Of a stretch of 38,843 bases of DNA, positions 8,257-16,597 are shown in pieces (positions within the stretch are counted from its first letter, which is position 1; each line of letters starts with the position of its first letter). The notes under the pieces are model-generated. The model ran no database searches and was not told where the DNA came from. It saw only the letters and a program-made list of their open reading frames with translations. The DNA lies in contig CAZFLN010000010.1 of NCBI GenBank assembly GCA_964519905.1, positions 1 to 38,843 on the forward strand. The letters are read 5' to 3'. A program made the translations under genes and the position numbers. Source of the stretch: CAZFLN01 sp964519905. GTDB lineage: Bacteria > Patescibacteriota > Microgenomatia > UBA1400 > UBA1396.

Positions 8257-8925
8257 ATGACCAATATTTCTCACGCTCAAAAACTCGTCGTCGCAAATTG
8301 GAAATCAAACTTTTCCTGGAACGAGGCGCAAAACTGGGCTCAGCAGTTTCGAGGGGAGAATCAGCACCAGCATACATATGTGGTCTGTGCCCCATTTCCA
8401 CTCCTGGGTGCACTGCAAAATGAGTCATTCACTCTGGGAGTGCAAGATTTGAGTCCTTTTGAAGCCGGCGCCTACACCGGGGCAGTGAGTCCAACAAATC
8501 TTCAGGGTCTTGGTATCAAGTTTGCGATTCTTGGCCATTCTGAGCGACGAAAATACTTCCAAGAAACTTCAGAACTCGTGGCAAAAAAAGTAGAGATCGC
8601 ACTCGCGCACGACATTACACCAATCGTGTGTGTTGATCGTGACCAATTCTCCGAGCAAGCGAACACACTCGGAAAAGCTTCTCAACAATGTTTTATTGCG
8701 TACGAACCAATTCATGCAATTAGTACTTTTGGAGGTCAAGAAGATCCTCTGGAAGTAACTTTAGAAGCAATTGAGGAAATTCACTCACTCTTCCAACCAC
8801 TTGGCGTGCTATATGGTGGAAGTGTCAGTCCAGAGAACTCACTGGCATATCTGCAAAATGAACACATCGCGGGAGTGCTGGTGGGTGGAAGCAGTCTGAA
8901 ACCAGAAGTTTTCGCACAACTCTAA
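8257..8925 (+). CDS. tpiA: Triosephosphate isomerase, short form
   Basis: 222-aa TIM-barrel enzyme interconverting dihydroxyacetone phosphate and glyceraldehyde 3-phosphate. Catalytic residues visible: Asn14 and Lys16 in VANWKSN, His94 in LGHSERR, Glu150 in YEP; the phosphate-binding YGGSV (186-190) and VGGSSL near the end are also present. It is about 30 residues shorter than typical bacterial TIM, close to the length of archaeal forms. The loop-6 lid reads PIHAIST instead of the usual P-(V/I)-WAIGTG, so the hinge Trp is His and the first Gly is Ser. All catalytic residues are kept, so an active enzyme is expected. Its TAA stop interlocks with the TAG of the convergent membrane-protein gene (8922-8925). 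Confidence 0.93.
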   Translation: MTNISHAQKLVVANWKSNFSWNEAQNWAQQFRGENQHQHTYVVCAPFPLLGALQNESFTLGVQDLSPFEAGAYTGAVSPTNLQGLGIKFAILGHSERRKYFQETSELVAKKVEIALAHDITPIVCVDRDQFSEQANTLGKASQQCFIAYEPIHAISTFGGQEDPLEVTLEAIEEIHSLFQPLGVLYGGSVSPENSLAYLQNEHIAGVLVGGSSLKPEVFAQL

Positions 8926-10571
8926 TCTACGGCGTACACGGTGGTGCCATCTGTTTGATCTACGACTGAAAAATGCGAAAAATCTCGCAGCCAAGGTCCA
9001 TAGGCAGACTTCTCATCTGGACCAACTACGATGTACTCAACGGTATATTTGTGAATAAAATTTTGCTCATTTTCTGAAGATACGTAGAAGTCTCGCAGTT
9101 CACGCTCTCGGTCTTGATATAAAAATCCAAAATTCCAGACCCACGCTGAGTACCCCATCACAATTGGTCTGCCCGCCCACATTGTCACCCAATGATTATG
9201 AACTGGAGCCGTGGCAAACACAGCGCTCGGAGCGACTTGATCTCGGACACGAAGAGCTAGCTCGTATGACTGTACAGAAGTCGCTTGATAGGTATAGCGA
9301 GAAATTTCAGCGGAGCGAAGAAGTTCTCTTCCTCCTGTCCCTACTAAAAGCACCAGCATACTTACCGCCGCAATTTTCCCAACGACACTTTGTCTCCACC
9401 ACATTGAAATTACCCAAGCTGCCAAGAGTGATACACCAACATACACCCACAAGAAAAGTTTTGTATTATCCCAAGCAGTGGGTTGAAACTGAACAATGTT
9501 TGCAAGCAGAAACACTCCGAAAAATGAAGCCAAGCTCCACCAACGAATCGATGAGATACGTCCATGGATATGCCACAAACCATACAGAGCCAGTGGCAAT
9601 GCCACTCCCCACTGCCACGACCACTGGAGCAGCCACTCAATTAAAGAGTCGGTCGTCCAAAAAAGATTTATTTGGAAAAAGTGAGGATTTTCAATTCCTC
9701 CAGAGACAAATTTCAAATATAAAGGAATACTTCCCAGCGCCGCCATACTGGCAAACACCAAAGAATGGCGCCACTTCTCTTTCCAAAAGCGCAGAGCAAT
9801 TGGGGCCGAAAGGAAAATAATCGCCAGGAAACTATGCATGTGAATGATCGGCAACATACTGACCCAAATTCCAGCGAAAAAAACGTGGCAAAAAACTCGC
9901 TTGCTCCATGGCTTTTCGAGCGCTTGTAACCAAACGAACCAACCAGCCAACGCCCACCAAAAGCCCATGAGAAAAGCACGCTGAGGGAGAAACATGCCGA
10001 GAAACAAGTTCCCAGTCCCCCACTGATACTCTGTAAACTGAGTATAATCACGGGTTGGATTGATAAATTCCTGCCACCAGCTGTGAGTATCAAGAACTCG
10101 AAAGAGACCCAGTCCCGCAGAACAAAAAAAGATGGACAGAGCCAACACTGATTGCTTGCCAGAGCGAAGAATCCAGGTGCCAAAGCGCCATAAAACGAGG
10201 AGCGTCACACCCCAAAAGAGAATGGAAGGACCAATAAACGCAAACGGATACGAAAATCCGAATCGAATCAGTCCAGCACTGAGTAAATTACTCGCAAACG
10301 GATACGTATGAGCGCCGCCAGCATAATACGAAGAAGTCCTCCACCATTCACTCTGAGGAGTGACTACAAACCGAGTGGCCTGACTCACGTGCAGTGACCA
10401 ATCAGACCACACATTTCCATGTCCGAAGTACCAACCATCTGCTCGCCACTGCATGGCGTGTAAAAAAAACCACGTGCCAAGTGCAAACCAAGCCAGTAAA
10501 ACAAGCGATTCTGTCCAGTGACTTCGCCAGTACTTTTGGATCACAGCTAAATGTGCACGAAAATTTTTCAT
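8922..10571 (-). CDS. Polytopic membrane protein, probable GT-C-type glycosyltransferase or PTPS-related protein
   Basis: 549-aa protein with roughly ten or more hydrophobic spans, rich in Trp and Phe. The first extracytoplasmic loop carries SDWSLHVSQATRF and a YYAGGAHTYPFASN segment, resembling the acidic loop found in GT-C glycosyltransferases and in membrane proteins of the PTPS-related family. The C-terminal ~130 residues form a soluble extracytoplasmic part (APVHNHWVTMWAGRP and VEYIVVGPDE). No family can be assigned with confidence. The start codon lies only 17 bp from the start of the divergent gene at 10589, and the stop codon overlaps that of tpiA. A role in lipid-linked sugar transfer to surface polymers is an inference from architecture and neighbours. 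Confidence 0.7.
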   Translation of the reverse strand: MKNFRAHLAVIQKYWRSHWTESLVLLAWFALGTWFFLHAMQWRADGWYFGHGNVWSDWSLHVSQATRFVVTPQSEWWRTSSYYAGGAHTYPFASNLLSAGLIRFGFSYPFAFIGPSILFWGVTLLVLWRFGTWILRSGKQSVLALSIFFCSAGLGLFRVLDTHSWWQEFINPTRDYTQFTEYQWGTGNLFLGMFLPQRAFLMGFWWALAGWFVWLQALEKPWSKRVFCHVFFAGIWVSMLPIIHMHSFLAIIFLSAPIALRFWKEKWRHSLVFASMAALGSIPLYLKFVSGGIENPHFFQINLFWTTDSLIEWLLQWSWQWGVALPLALYGLWHIHGRISSIRWWSLASFFGVFLLANIVQFQPTAWDNTKLFLWVYVGVSLLAAWVISMWWRQSVVGKIAAVSMLVLLVGTGGRELLRSAEISRYTYQATSVQSYELALRVRDQVAPSAVFATAPVHNHWVTMWAGRPIVMGYSAWVWNFGFLYQDRERELRDFYVSSENEQNFIHKYTVEYIVVGPDEKSAYGPWLRDFSHFSVVDQTDGTTVYAVD

Positions 10572-10575
10572 ACAG

Positions 10576-10581
10576 TAGAAT
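10576..10581 (+). promoter_or_regulatory. -10 box TAGAAT for the PMT-like gene
   Basis: TAGAAT in the 17-bp gap between divergent start codons (10571 and 10589); predicted start 10588, one base before ATG. The reverse strand of the same bases carries TATTCT, usable by the opposite gene. Confidence 0.4.
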
Positions 10582-10588
10582 AGATTCC

Positions 10589-11908
10589 ATGCTCAGTATA
10601 CAAGCAAAACTTCGAACCTGGATCACGCATCCGCTGTTCCCAATTGTACTGATCTGCATACTCGCTTTTTCCCTCCGACTCTATAGACTGCAAACCCCCA
10701 CTGGGTTCTATTTTGACGAGGTGTACCATGGCTACACTGCTGTGGAATATGCTGCTGGGAATCGTGATACCTATAATCCGTGGGCACACCAAAACACACC
10801 TGGACTGGCGTATGAGTGGGTGCATCCGCCACTTGCCAAACTTATCATGGCAGGCAGTGTCTGGGTGTTTGGTCCAGTGAGTTGGGCTTGGAGGCTCCCC
10901 TCAGCCCTTTTTGGAACCGCTGTTATTGGACTTTCAGGAATCTTGGCGTGGGTGTGGTGGAGAAAAGCAAGCATCGCTATCTTTACCAGTGCTATCTTGG
11001 CAATTGATGGACTCGTCCTGGTAATGTCTCGATTAGCGATGAATGATGTCTTCTTTCTATCTTTCCTGTTGTTGTCATTGATTCTCTACTCACTTTCCTG
11101 GGAAAAACGATCCTGGAAACGCTGGCTGTTCGCTGCCGGAATTAGCCTGGGAGCCGCCCTTGCCAGCAAATGGACCACTGTTTATATTTTCCCACTCATC
11201 GCGATTGACACGTTTGCTCGATTGGCTCAAGAAAAAAAATGGAGCTGGGAGCGTTTGAGCTGGGTAATCGGCGTTTTTCTCGTCACGCTTCCGGCCATGT
11301 ATTTGCTCAGTCACGCCCAGTATTTCTGGTGGGGATACTCTTGGGATGACTTTGTAATTCTCCAGCAACAAATATACGGATATCATACAAATTTGGTGGC
11401 AACGCATCCGTACCAATCAATTCCACTTCAATGGATTTTAGACCTGCGACCAGTTTGGTTTCATAGTTCTTCGAGCTTGAACATAATGAGCAATATCTAT
11501 GCACTGGCTAACCCGATTTTCTTATGGAGCGGACTGGGAGCAACACTTCTCCTCTTCGCAAATATCTTGCAAAATCCAAGTTGGAAATCATGGGCGAATA
11601 TCCGAGTCCTGTTAGCGTATTGTTCTCTCTGGATGCCGTGGATTTTTTCCCCGAGAATTATGTTCTTTTATCACTACCTGCCAGCGCTTCCATTTTTGGC
11701 GATGATTCTAGCTGGCACATTCTCAAACTGGATTGAGCAAGGAAAAGTTAATTCTCTCCCAACAAAAAATACACGGAAAATGATCTGGGTAAGTTGGTAC
11801 GCTCTGGCCGCGCTCTGGCTTATTTTCTTTTTCCCTCACCTCACGGCTCTCCCCGTCAGTGCTGAGTGGGCAAAATCACTGTACTATTTACTGCCTGGTT
11901 GGCAGTAA
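10589..11908 (+). CDS. PMT-family (GT39) protein mannosyltransferase-like enzyme
   Basis: 439-aa integral membrane enzyme of the dolichyl/polyprenyl-phosphate-mannose protein mannosyltransferase type. Seen: catalytic-loop acidic pair Asp43-Glu44 in FYFDEVYH, then NRDTYNPWAHQNT and the HPPLAKL motif (79-85), GLVLVMSRLAMNDVFF, and ALASKWTT (a PMT-typical Lys-Trp). About nine or ten transmembrane spans. It would transfer a sugar from a polyprenyl phosphate to exported proteins outside the membrane. The upstream in-frame extension to 10394 is rejected because it runs through the opposite gene; the TAGAAT box supports ATG 10589. The last 21 bases overlap the 3' end of the convergent helicase-nuclease gene. 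Confidence 0.82.
   Translation: MLSIQAKLRTWITHPLFPIVLICILAFSLRLYRLQTPTGFYFDEVYHGYTAVEYAAGNRDTYNPWAHQNTPGLAYEWVHPPLAKLIMAGSVWVFGPVSWAWRLPSALFGTAVIGLSGILAWVWWRKASIAIFTSAILAIDGLVLVMSRLAMNDVFFLSFLLLSLILYSLSWEKRSWKRWLFAAGISLGAALASKWTTVYIFPLIAIDTFARLAQEKKWSWERLSWVIGVFLVTLPAMYLLSHAQYFWWGYSWDDFVILQQQIYGYHTNLVATHPYQSIPLQWILDLRPVWFHSSSSLNIMSNIYALANPIFLWSGLGATLLLFANILQNPSWKSWANIRVLLAYCSLWMPWIFSPRIMFFYHYLPALPFLAMILAGTFSNWIEQGKVNSLPTKNTRKMIWVSWYALAALWLIFFFPHLTALPVSAEWAKSLYYLLPGWQ
11888..11908. terminator. Inverted repeat at overlapping convergent gene ends
   Basis: Perfect 8-bp arms TTACTGCC / GGCAGTAA around a 5-base loop. The outer bases are the TAA of the plus gene and the TAA (TTA) of the minus gene. 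It could act as a bidirectional terminator, but no strong U tract follows. Confidence 0.4.
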
Positions 11909-14896
11909 AACCTTGGTGCAGACTTCACACTCTCCGCAGGGTGGTTGGGTCAAAAATTGCAAGGAAACAAGATCTTTTTGGAATTGTTCCAGAACCGCTT
12001 CCAGCTCTTGTTTTCTTTCTGATGTGATTTCGAACACAACGGAAGTAAATTTCCCAGCCGGAGTTGGTTGGAGGAATACAAACTCGCCTTCGGTTACTTC
12101 TTGATTAAAAGTGGGATCTAGGTCGGCCAACAACGCGTAGAAAACGAGCTGCCGAACGGCTTGCACTCGATCTTCTGGTTTCCCGAGCAACTCACCTTTC
12201 GTTCGGCGCTTTCCGGTTTTATAGTCAACAACTCGAACTGCTTTTTCAGAAAGTGAGTGAATGGAATCAACCTTTCCAACCAGTTTCATACCGAGGAACT
12301 CAAGTGGTGGCGACTTTCCAAAAAAGTGTTCTGTTTTTAAAGATGGCAACCAATCAGATCGCTTTGCGGCTACATAGGGCAACAAGAGTGCTTCTGCCTG
12401 TTGAGCTGCTACCAACCGTTCTTCTGATGGCAAAAATACTTTTTGCGAGCGCTCCTGCACACGCTGAATGATTTCCTGATCGGAGAGCAAGGTTCCTCGC
12501 TGAGAAAAAACACGATTCATCTCTTCTAACACAGCGTGAGATATCTCACCGACTGATTGCTTCACAGTGGGAACCTGAGGAGTTCGAATAAAGTACTGAA
12601 AGAAAAACTGTGCCGGACACCTCAAATACGTGTCGAGAGCTGAGTAAGAAACAGAAAAATTCTGTGCAAGATCCAAGAGCCAATTCGTATCGACTGAGCC
12701 CAATAACGCTTCAGTCGTGGCTGGCGTGAGTGACTGCAGTTGTTCAGGTGAAACAGCTTCAATTGGGACAACTTCTACATGAGGCGCAAACTCCAGAAGG
12801 AATGGAGAACGCACTAATTCTTTTATTTTCTCTCGCTCCACAACTTGATCACAGGTAAGCAATGTCACTCGAGTTTTGGCCCGAGTCACGGCTACATAAA
12901 ACAAACGTCGATCATCCTCCAATTTTTCTTTTTCAGAAGTTTGGGCATACGGAATACTGTTCTCTAGAGGTGGCAAAAGATTGCGTTCGCGCGTATTACT
13001 CCACACTCCATCATTGACTCGCAGGAGATACACAAACTCCCATTCTCGCCCCTTGGCAGAATGAGCGGTACAGAGAGTTACTGCGTCTTTTGAGCCAGAG
13101 ATATATTCAGGGACCAAAGTGAAACCATGCTGTTGCATCGACTCTAAACGTTGCAAAAACTCTTTCATACGAGCTGTAGGATGCCGCTGCGACCACTGCT
13201 GAGCTTCCCGCAGCAAAGCCAGAATACTTGGCAATTGTGACTGCCACTCCGTGTTACTCCATAGGAGCGAAAAGACCCCACTTTCCGACAATATTCGCTC
13301 GAGACTTTTGACCGGCTCCTGATGAAGTTCGGCATGCCATTTTGCAAAATTATTGGCAAACTCCATCCAGTACTGAGTCGATTCTATTCCCAAGGCACTC
13401 CAAGTTTCAGGATGTTCTAGTATCCACCAAACTGAGTTCTTTGCCTCTTGATGCGTACGGGCTGCTCTCAGAATCTTCAATGCCTCTGTAGGATCAACAC
13501 TCCACCACGGTAAAAACAACACGCTGGCCCAGGTATCAGTGTCTGTATTCTCACGCAGAGCAATAAGAAGGTGAAGCATCCGCAACACTCCTTGTACAAA
13601 AGGTTGCGCTAAACTGTTTTCTCCTTTTTGAGAAATAATCGGAATTCCGAATGCCCGAAGCACCCGCTCCGCTTCTACGGACTGAGAGTGATTTCGATAC
13701 AAGACAGCCATTTCTGACCATGGAACTCCAGCATCATGCTGTTTCTGAAGTTCATGCGCCAACCAAACAGATTCGAGCAAGGGATTGGCCGCAGAACGGA
13801 CATGGATACTCGCTCCTGCAGCCACTTTCGTTGAGTGAAGTGGTTGTTCCAAAGAAGCAAGACGCGGATCAAGATCCGTGAGTTCATTCTGTGAGATCAT
13901 TTCTGCTGCATGTTCATAAATTTCCGGAGGACATCGATATCCTTCTTGCAGGGAAATAAGTTCAGCATTTGGAAACAGTTGCAAAAATTGAAGTACATTC
14001 GATACCGATGCTCCTTGGAAACGATAAATCGATTGATTGGGATCACCTACCGCAAAAACGTTCGCCTCACTTCCCCAAAAAGAACAGAGTTCTAACAGCA
14101 ACTGAAATTGAGACTGATTCGTATCTTGAAACTCGTCCACCAAAATATACTGATATCGTTCTTGATATTCTTGAGAAAGTTCCGGATTTGACCGCAATCC
14201 ATCTCTCACCCAGAGGATCACGTCTTCATAATCGAACATTCCACGTTCAGTTAACGCTTTTTGATAAGCCTCGTAAATCTTGGCTAACTCAGCATTTTTC
14301 TGAGCAATTTTCTCTCGTTTACTCCGTTCTCGAGCCGGACCAGAAAAGTCTTCAAGCAACTCAAGTTCTTCTTGGGCCATATTTGCGAGCTGTGTTGGAT
14401 CTACACCTTCTCGCTTGTAACTGGTAAGAAGCGAAACAATCGAGCGCAAGTAATACAAAGGCTCACCACTCGGTCGAAGTACAGAAAAATCACCCGACAC
14501 TAAAACATCTTGAACTATCTCAAACTGGTCAAGCTCAGCTACTAGACCACCAGACTGAATAGAACGAGGAAAAACATGCGAAAACTGATCAATCACACCA
14601 TTCGCGAAACTATGGAAGGTACTCAGCGTCACTTGATATCCAACAGAACCAACCATGCTGGCCAAACGTTCCTGCATATTTTTTGCCCCAGCATTGGTAA
14701 ACGTCAGCGCCAAAATGTTTCCAGGTTGGACGCCATGTTCAAGTAATCTGGCAATTCGAGCGGTGAGAATTTGAGTCTTCCCAGTTCCAGGTCCAGCGAA
14801 CACAAGCACCGGGCCTTCGGTTTTTTCGACCGCTCGTCGCTGTTGCTCATTCAGTTGAGCGTACAAAGCAGGTAATCCATCTTTCTGAATCTTCAT
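11888..14896 (-). CDS. UvrD-type helicase fused to RecB-family nuclease with likely 4Fe-4S cluster
   Basis: 1002-aa SF1A helicase plus PD-(D/E)XK nuclease, of the type that does double-strand-break end processing. Seen: Q motif (LNEQQRRAV), Walker A GPGTGKTQ at 35-42, ILVDEFQDTNQSQ, GDPNQSIYRFQGA, TLCTAHSAKGREWEFV and RLFYVAVTRAKTRV. The C-terminal ~220 residues have SYSALDTYLRCPAQFFFQY, GEISHAVLE, GKVDSI then VRVVDYKTGK (nuclease core Asp and Asp-x-Lys), and a final PCGECEVC. The early Cys in LRCP plus the terminal Cys trio match the iron-sulfur staple known from AddB and Cas4-like nucleases. No AddB/RecC partner is seen in the window. The promoter overlaps that of the divergent kinase gene. 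Confidence 0.9.
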   Translation of the reverse strand: MKIQKDGLPALYAQLNEQQRRAVEKTEGPVLVFAGPGTGKTQILTARIARLLEHGVQPGNILALTFTNAGAKNMQERLASMVGSVGYQVTLSTFHSFANGVIDQFSHVFPRSIQSGGLVAELDQFEIVQDVLVSGDFSVLRPSGEPLYYLRSIVSLLTSYKREGVDPTQLANMAQEELELLEDFSGPARERSKREKIAQKNAELAKIYEAYQKALTERGMFDYEDVILWVRDGLRSNPELSQEYQERYQYILVDEFQDTNQSQFQLLLELCSFWGSEANVFAVGDPNQSIYRFQGASVSNVLQFLQLFPNAELISLQEGYRCPPEIYEHAAEMISQNELTDLDPRLASLEQPLHSTKVAAGASIHVRSAANPLLESVWLAHELQKQHDAGVPWSEMAVLYRNHSQSVEAERVLRAFGIPIISQKGENSLAQPFVQGVLRMLHLLIALRENTDTDTWASVLFLPWWSVDPTEALKILRAARTHQEAKNSVWWILEHPETWSALGIESTQYWMEFANNFAKWHAELHQEPVKSLERILSESGVFSLLWSNTEWQSQLPSILALLREAQQWSQRHPTARMKEFLQRLESMQQHGFTLVPEYISGSKDAVTLCTAHSAKGREWEFVYLLRVNDGVWSNTRERNLLPPLENSIPYAQTSEKEKLEDDRRLFYVAVTRAKTRVTLLTCDQVVEREKIKELVRSPFLLEFAPHVEVVPIEAVSPEQLQSLTPATTEALLGSVDTNWLLDLAQNFSVSYSALDTYLRCPAQFFFQYFIRTPQVPTVKQSVGEISHAVLEEMNRVFSQRGTLLSDQEIIQRVQERSQKVFLPSEERLVAAQQAEALLLPYVAAKRSDWLPSLKTEHFFGKSPPLEFLGMKLVGKVDSIHSLSEKAVRVVDYKTGKRRTKGELLGKPEDRVQAVRQLVFYALLADLDPTFNQEVTEGEFVFLQPTPAGKFTSVVFEITSERKQELEAVLEQFQKDLVSLQFLTQPPCGECEVCTKVLLPTRQ

Positions 14897-14904
14897 GTTT
14901 CCCT

Positions 14905-14910
14905 ATGATA
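14905..14910 (-). promoter_or_regulatory. -10 box TATCAT for the helicase-nuclease gene
   Basis: Minus strand TATCAT; predicted start 14898, two bases before ATG 14896. It overlaps the -10 of the divergent kinase gene base for base. An AGGGA close to the ATG could also serve as a weak ribosome site. Confidence 0.4.
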
Positions 14911-14914
14911 TACT
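14906..14914 (+). promoter_or_regulatory. Extended -10 for the kinase gene
   Basis: TGA-TATACT; predicted start 14921, two bases before the in-frame GTG 14923. This argues against ATG 14905 as the start. Confidence 0.5.
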
Positions 14915-14922
14915 GCCCGGCA

Positions 14923-15690
14923 GTGTTTCTGTGGAAGCAAGATTGTACTGCCGCTTCTCCCGAATCTGCAACAGCTCGGGAAGTGGCGGATATTTCCGAG
15001 AAAAATACAACCCAAGATCTCTCCCCATCAAGCGAACACTTGCTCTGGTTTTCGCTCGCATTTTTGCACAATATCTCAACACCTCTTTCCACACTCGCCA
15101 CCTTGATTGAGGATATTATCCCTTCACTTCCTCCAGCAACGGCGAATCTCCTTCGGAGCACGATGCAGAATGTTCTGAACTCAACCTCATTACAATCAAA
15201 ATCCCTACGTGGCACTTTCCCTAGCGAAGTTTTCAATCCTGTCGAAACTGTTCAACAAATGACTCCACTTCTTCAACGAATCTTGAGTCCGCATTCTTTG
15301 CACCTCTTTTTCTCTGAGGCGCAATTTTTGATTCACGGAAATTCGAACGCCCTCGAACAAATTCTCATAAACTTGGCTTTGAATACTCGCAACGCACTTC
15401 GATCTCTTCCTGAAAATTCTGGCGAGGCACTCCTGACAATCGAACAGGTTCATGGAAAATGTCATATCTCTTGGCGAGATACTGGACCAGGGATCTCCAC
15501 AAAAAAATGGGAGTCTATTCAAAAACCCTTCAAAAAAACTTCCACGCAACAAACTCACGGATTCGGACTCAGATCGATAAGATTTTGGTGGGAAAATAGT
15601 TTTCAAGGAGAACTGCTGCTTCAAAGAAAACCCCACTGGGCGATCATTTTGCAAACAAATATTGCCAGCAAAAACAATGCAGTATACTAA
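14923..15690 (+). CDS. Orphan soluble histidine kinase-like ATPase
   Basis: About 255 aa with the catalytic parts of a sensor histidine kinase and no visible sensor or membrane span. Seen: an H-box-like segment LHNISTPLSTL with a candidate phospho-His, about 90 residues on a second linker, then the HATPase domain with N-box LEQILINLALNTRNAL, G1 box DTGPGIS and G2 box HGFGLRSI. There is no response-regulator gene adjacent, so the partner is unknown. The GTG start is chosen from the promoter position; the alternative is ATG 14905. The stop codon lies inside the -10 box of the next gene. It could be a phosphotransfer protein or a true kinase taking its signal through the ~45-residue N-terminal segment. 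Confidence 0.75.
   Translation: MFLWKQDCTAASPESATAREVADISEKNTTQDLSPSSEHLLWFSLAFLHNISTPLSTLATLIEDIIPSLPPATANLLRSTMQNVLNSTSLQSKSLRGTFPSEVFNPVETVQQMTPLLQRILSPHSLHLFFSEAQFLIHGNSNALEQILINLALNTRNALRSLPENSGEALLTIEQVHGKCHISWRDTGPGISTKKWESIQKPFKKTSTQQTHGFGLRSIRFWWENSFQGELLLQRKPHWAIILQTNIASKNNAVY
15683..15688 (+). promoter_or_regulatory. -10 box TATACT for the 15700 membrane protein
   Basis: TATACT overlapping the last codons of the kinase gene; predicted start 15695, five bases before ATG 15700. Confidence 0.4.
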
Positions 15691-15699
15691 CCAGATCGT

Positions 15700-16543
15700 A
15701 TGTTCTGGATTCTTATTCTCATTCCATTCTTGACTATTTTTGCTTCGCTGTTGCTGTATAGACAGGTAGGAAAGCGGGATTTTCTCAAACTTGATTTTGT
15801 ACAGTTTTTATATGCGTTTGTGATCAGTCCGCTCGTCTTGGTTTGGATAAAATCAATCATTCTTTTTTTGGGTCGGAGCGAAAGCAGTCCAACACTGACT
15901 CAAAATCAACTTTTTTTAATTGATACAGGATTTTCGCTCCTTTTTCTGTACTTCTTTGCTTTTGTCGTCATCCATTCGCTCACCAAAACTTTTGAGGTGA
16001 AACTCCAACGCGACCCACTTTTTGACCTCATCGCTCACTCTGAAGAATTCCACTTGTGGATTTCCCACACCTCAATTTATGGAATTACGGGGATCTTCTT
16101 AACACTGATTGGCATACTGAATGTTTTTCTTCCCATGGACATACTCCTCAATCGATATGAAATGGGGCTAGTGCTCCTGGTTGGCGCCGTACTTGGATTG
16201 CTTGGATACATCGGCATTTGGCTTTCGAACTTTACAGCTAAAAAATTTATGATGCTCATCCAGTTAATCTGTGGAGCACTTTTTGTCTGTCTAGTACTCG
16301 CGTATTTCTTTTTAAATCCACATNNNNNNNNNNAATCCACATTTTTCTGGAGAGTACGCTCTGTACTGGTTTATTGCCACGATTTTTGCTTCCTTTTCGC
16401 TCTCGTCTCAAATTATTGATCGATCTCCCCGCAGTAAATCGTGGATCAGTAAATTTCACCACAAGCATAAGGATGGCTGGAACGAAAATAATTTCTTGCT
16501 GGTCGTTGAAAAAATCGAACAATTTCGGAAGAAACAGCCCTAG
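15700..16543 (+). CDS. Polytopic membrane protein, function unknown (frame broken by a false gap)
   Basis: I do not recognise a family. About 274 aa once repaired, with seven or so hydrophobic spans and a basic, hydrophilic C-terminus (KFHHKHKDGWNE, KIEQFRKKQP). The gap of 10 N at 16324-16333 is flanked on both sides by the same nine bases, aatccacat. Merging the two copies removes 19 bases, restores one frame (LNPHFSGEYALYW) and ends at TAG 16541-16543. The gene is therefore intact and the apparent break is an assembly artefact. It follows the orphan kinase by ten bases, so a functional link is possible but unproven. Confidence 0.7.
16324..16333. other. Scaffold gap (10 N), probably an unmerged 9-base overlap
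   Basis: The sequence aatccacat ends the left side and begins the right side; joining on it gives an open frame. Confidence 0.85.
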
Positions 16544-16577
16544 CAGCGCCCTTCTGGTATCTCTTGCCATGACTGTG

Positions 16578-16583
16578 TAGAAT
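16578..16583 (+). promoter_or_regulatory. -10 box TAGAAT ahead of the glycan cluster
   Basis: TAGAAT with predicted start 16590, giving an 8-base leader before ATG 16598. It may drive the whole 13-kb run of plus-strand genes. Confidence 0.35.
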
Positions 16584-16597
16584 GAACACGAAACCCT

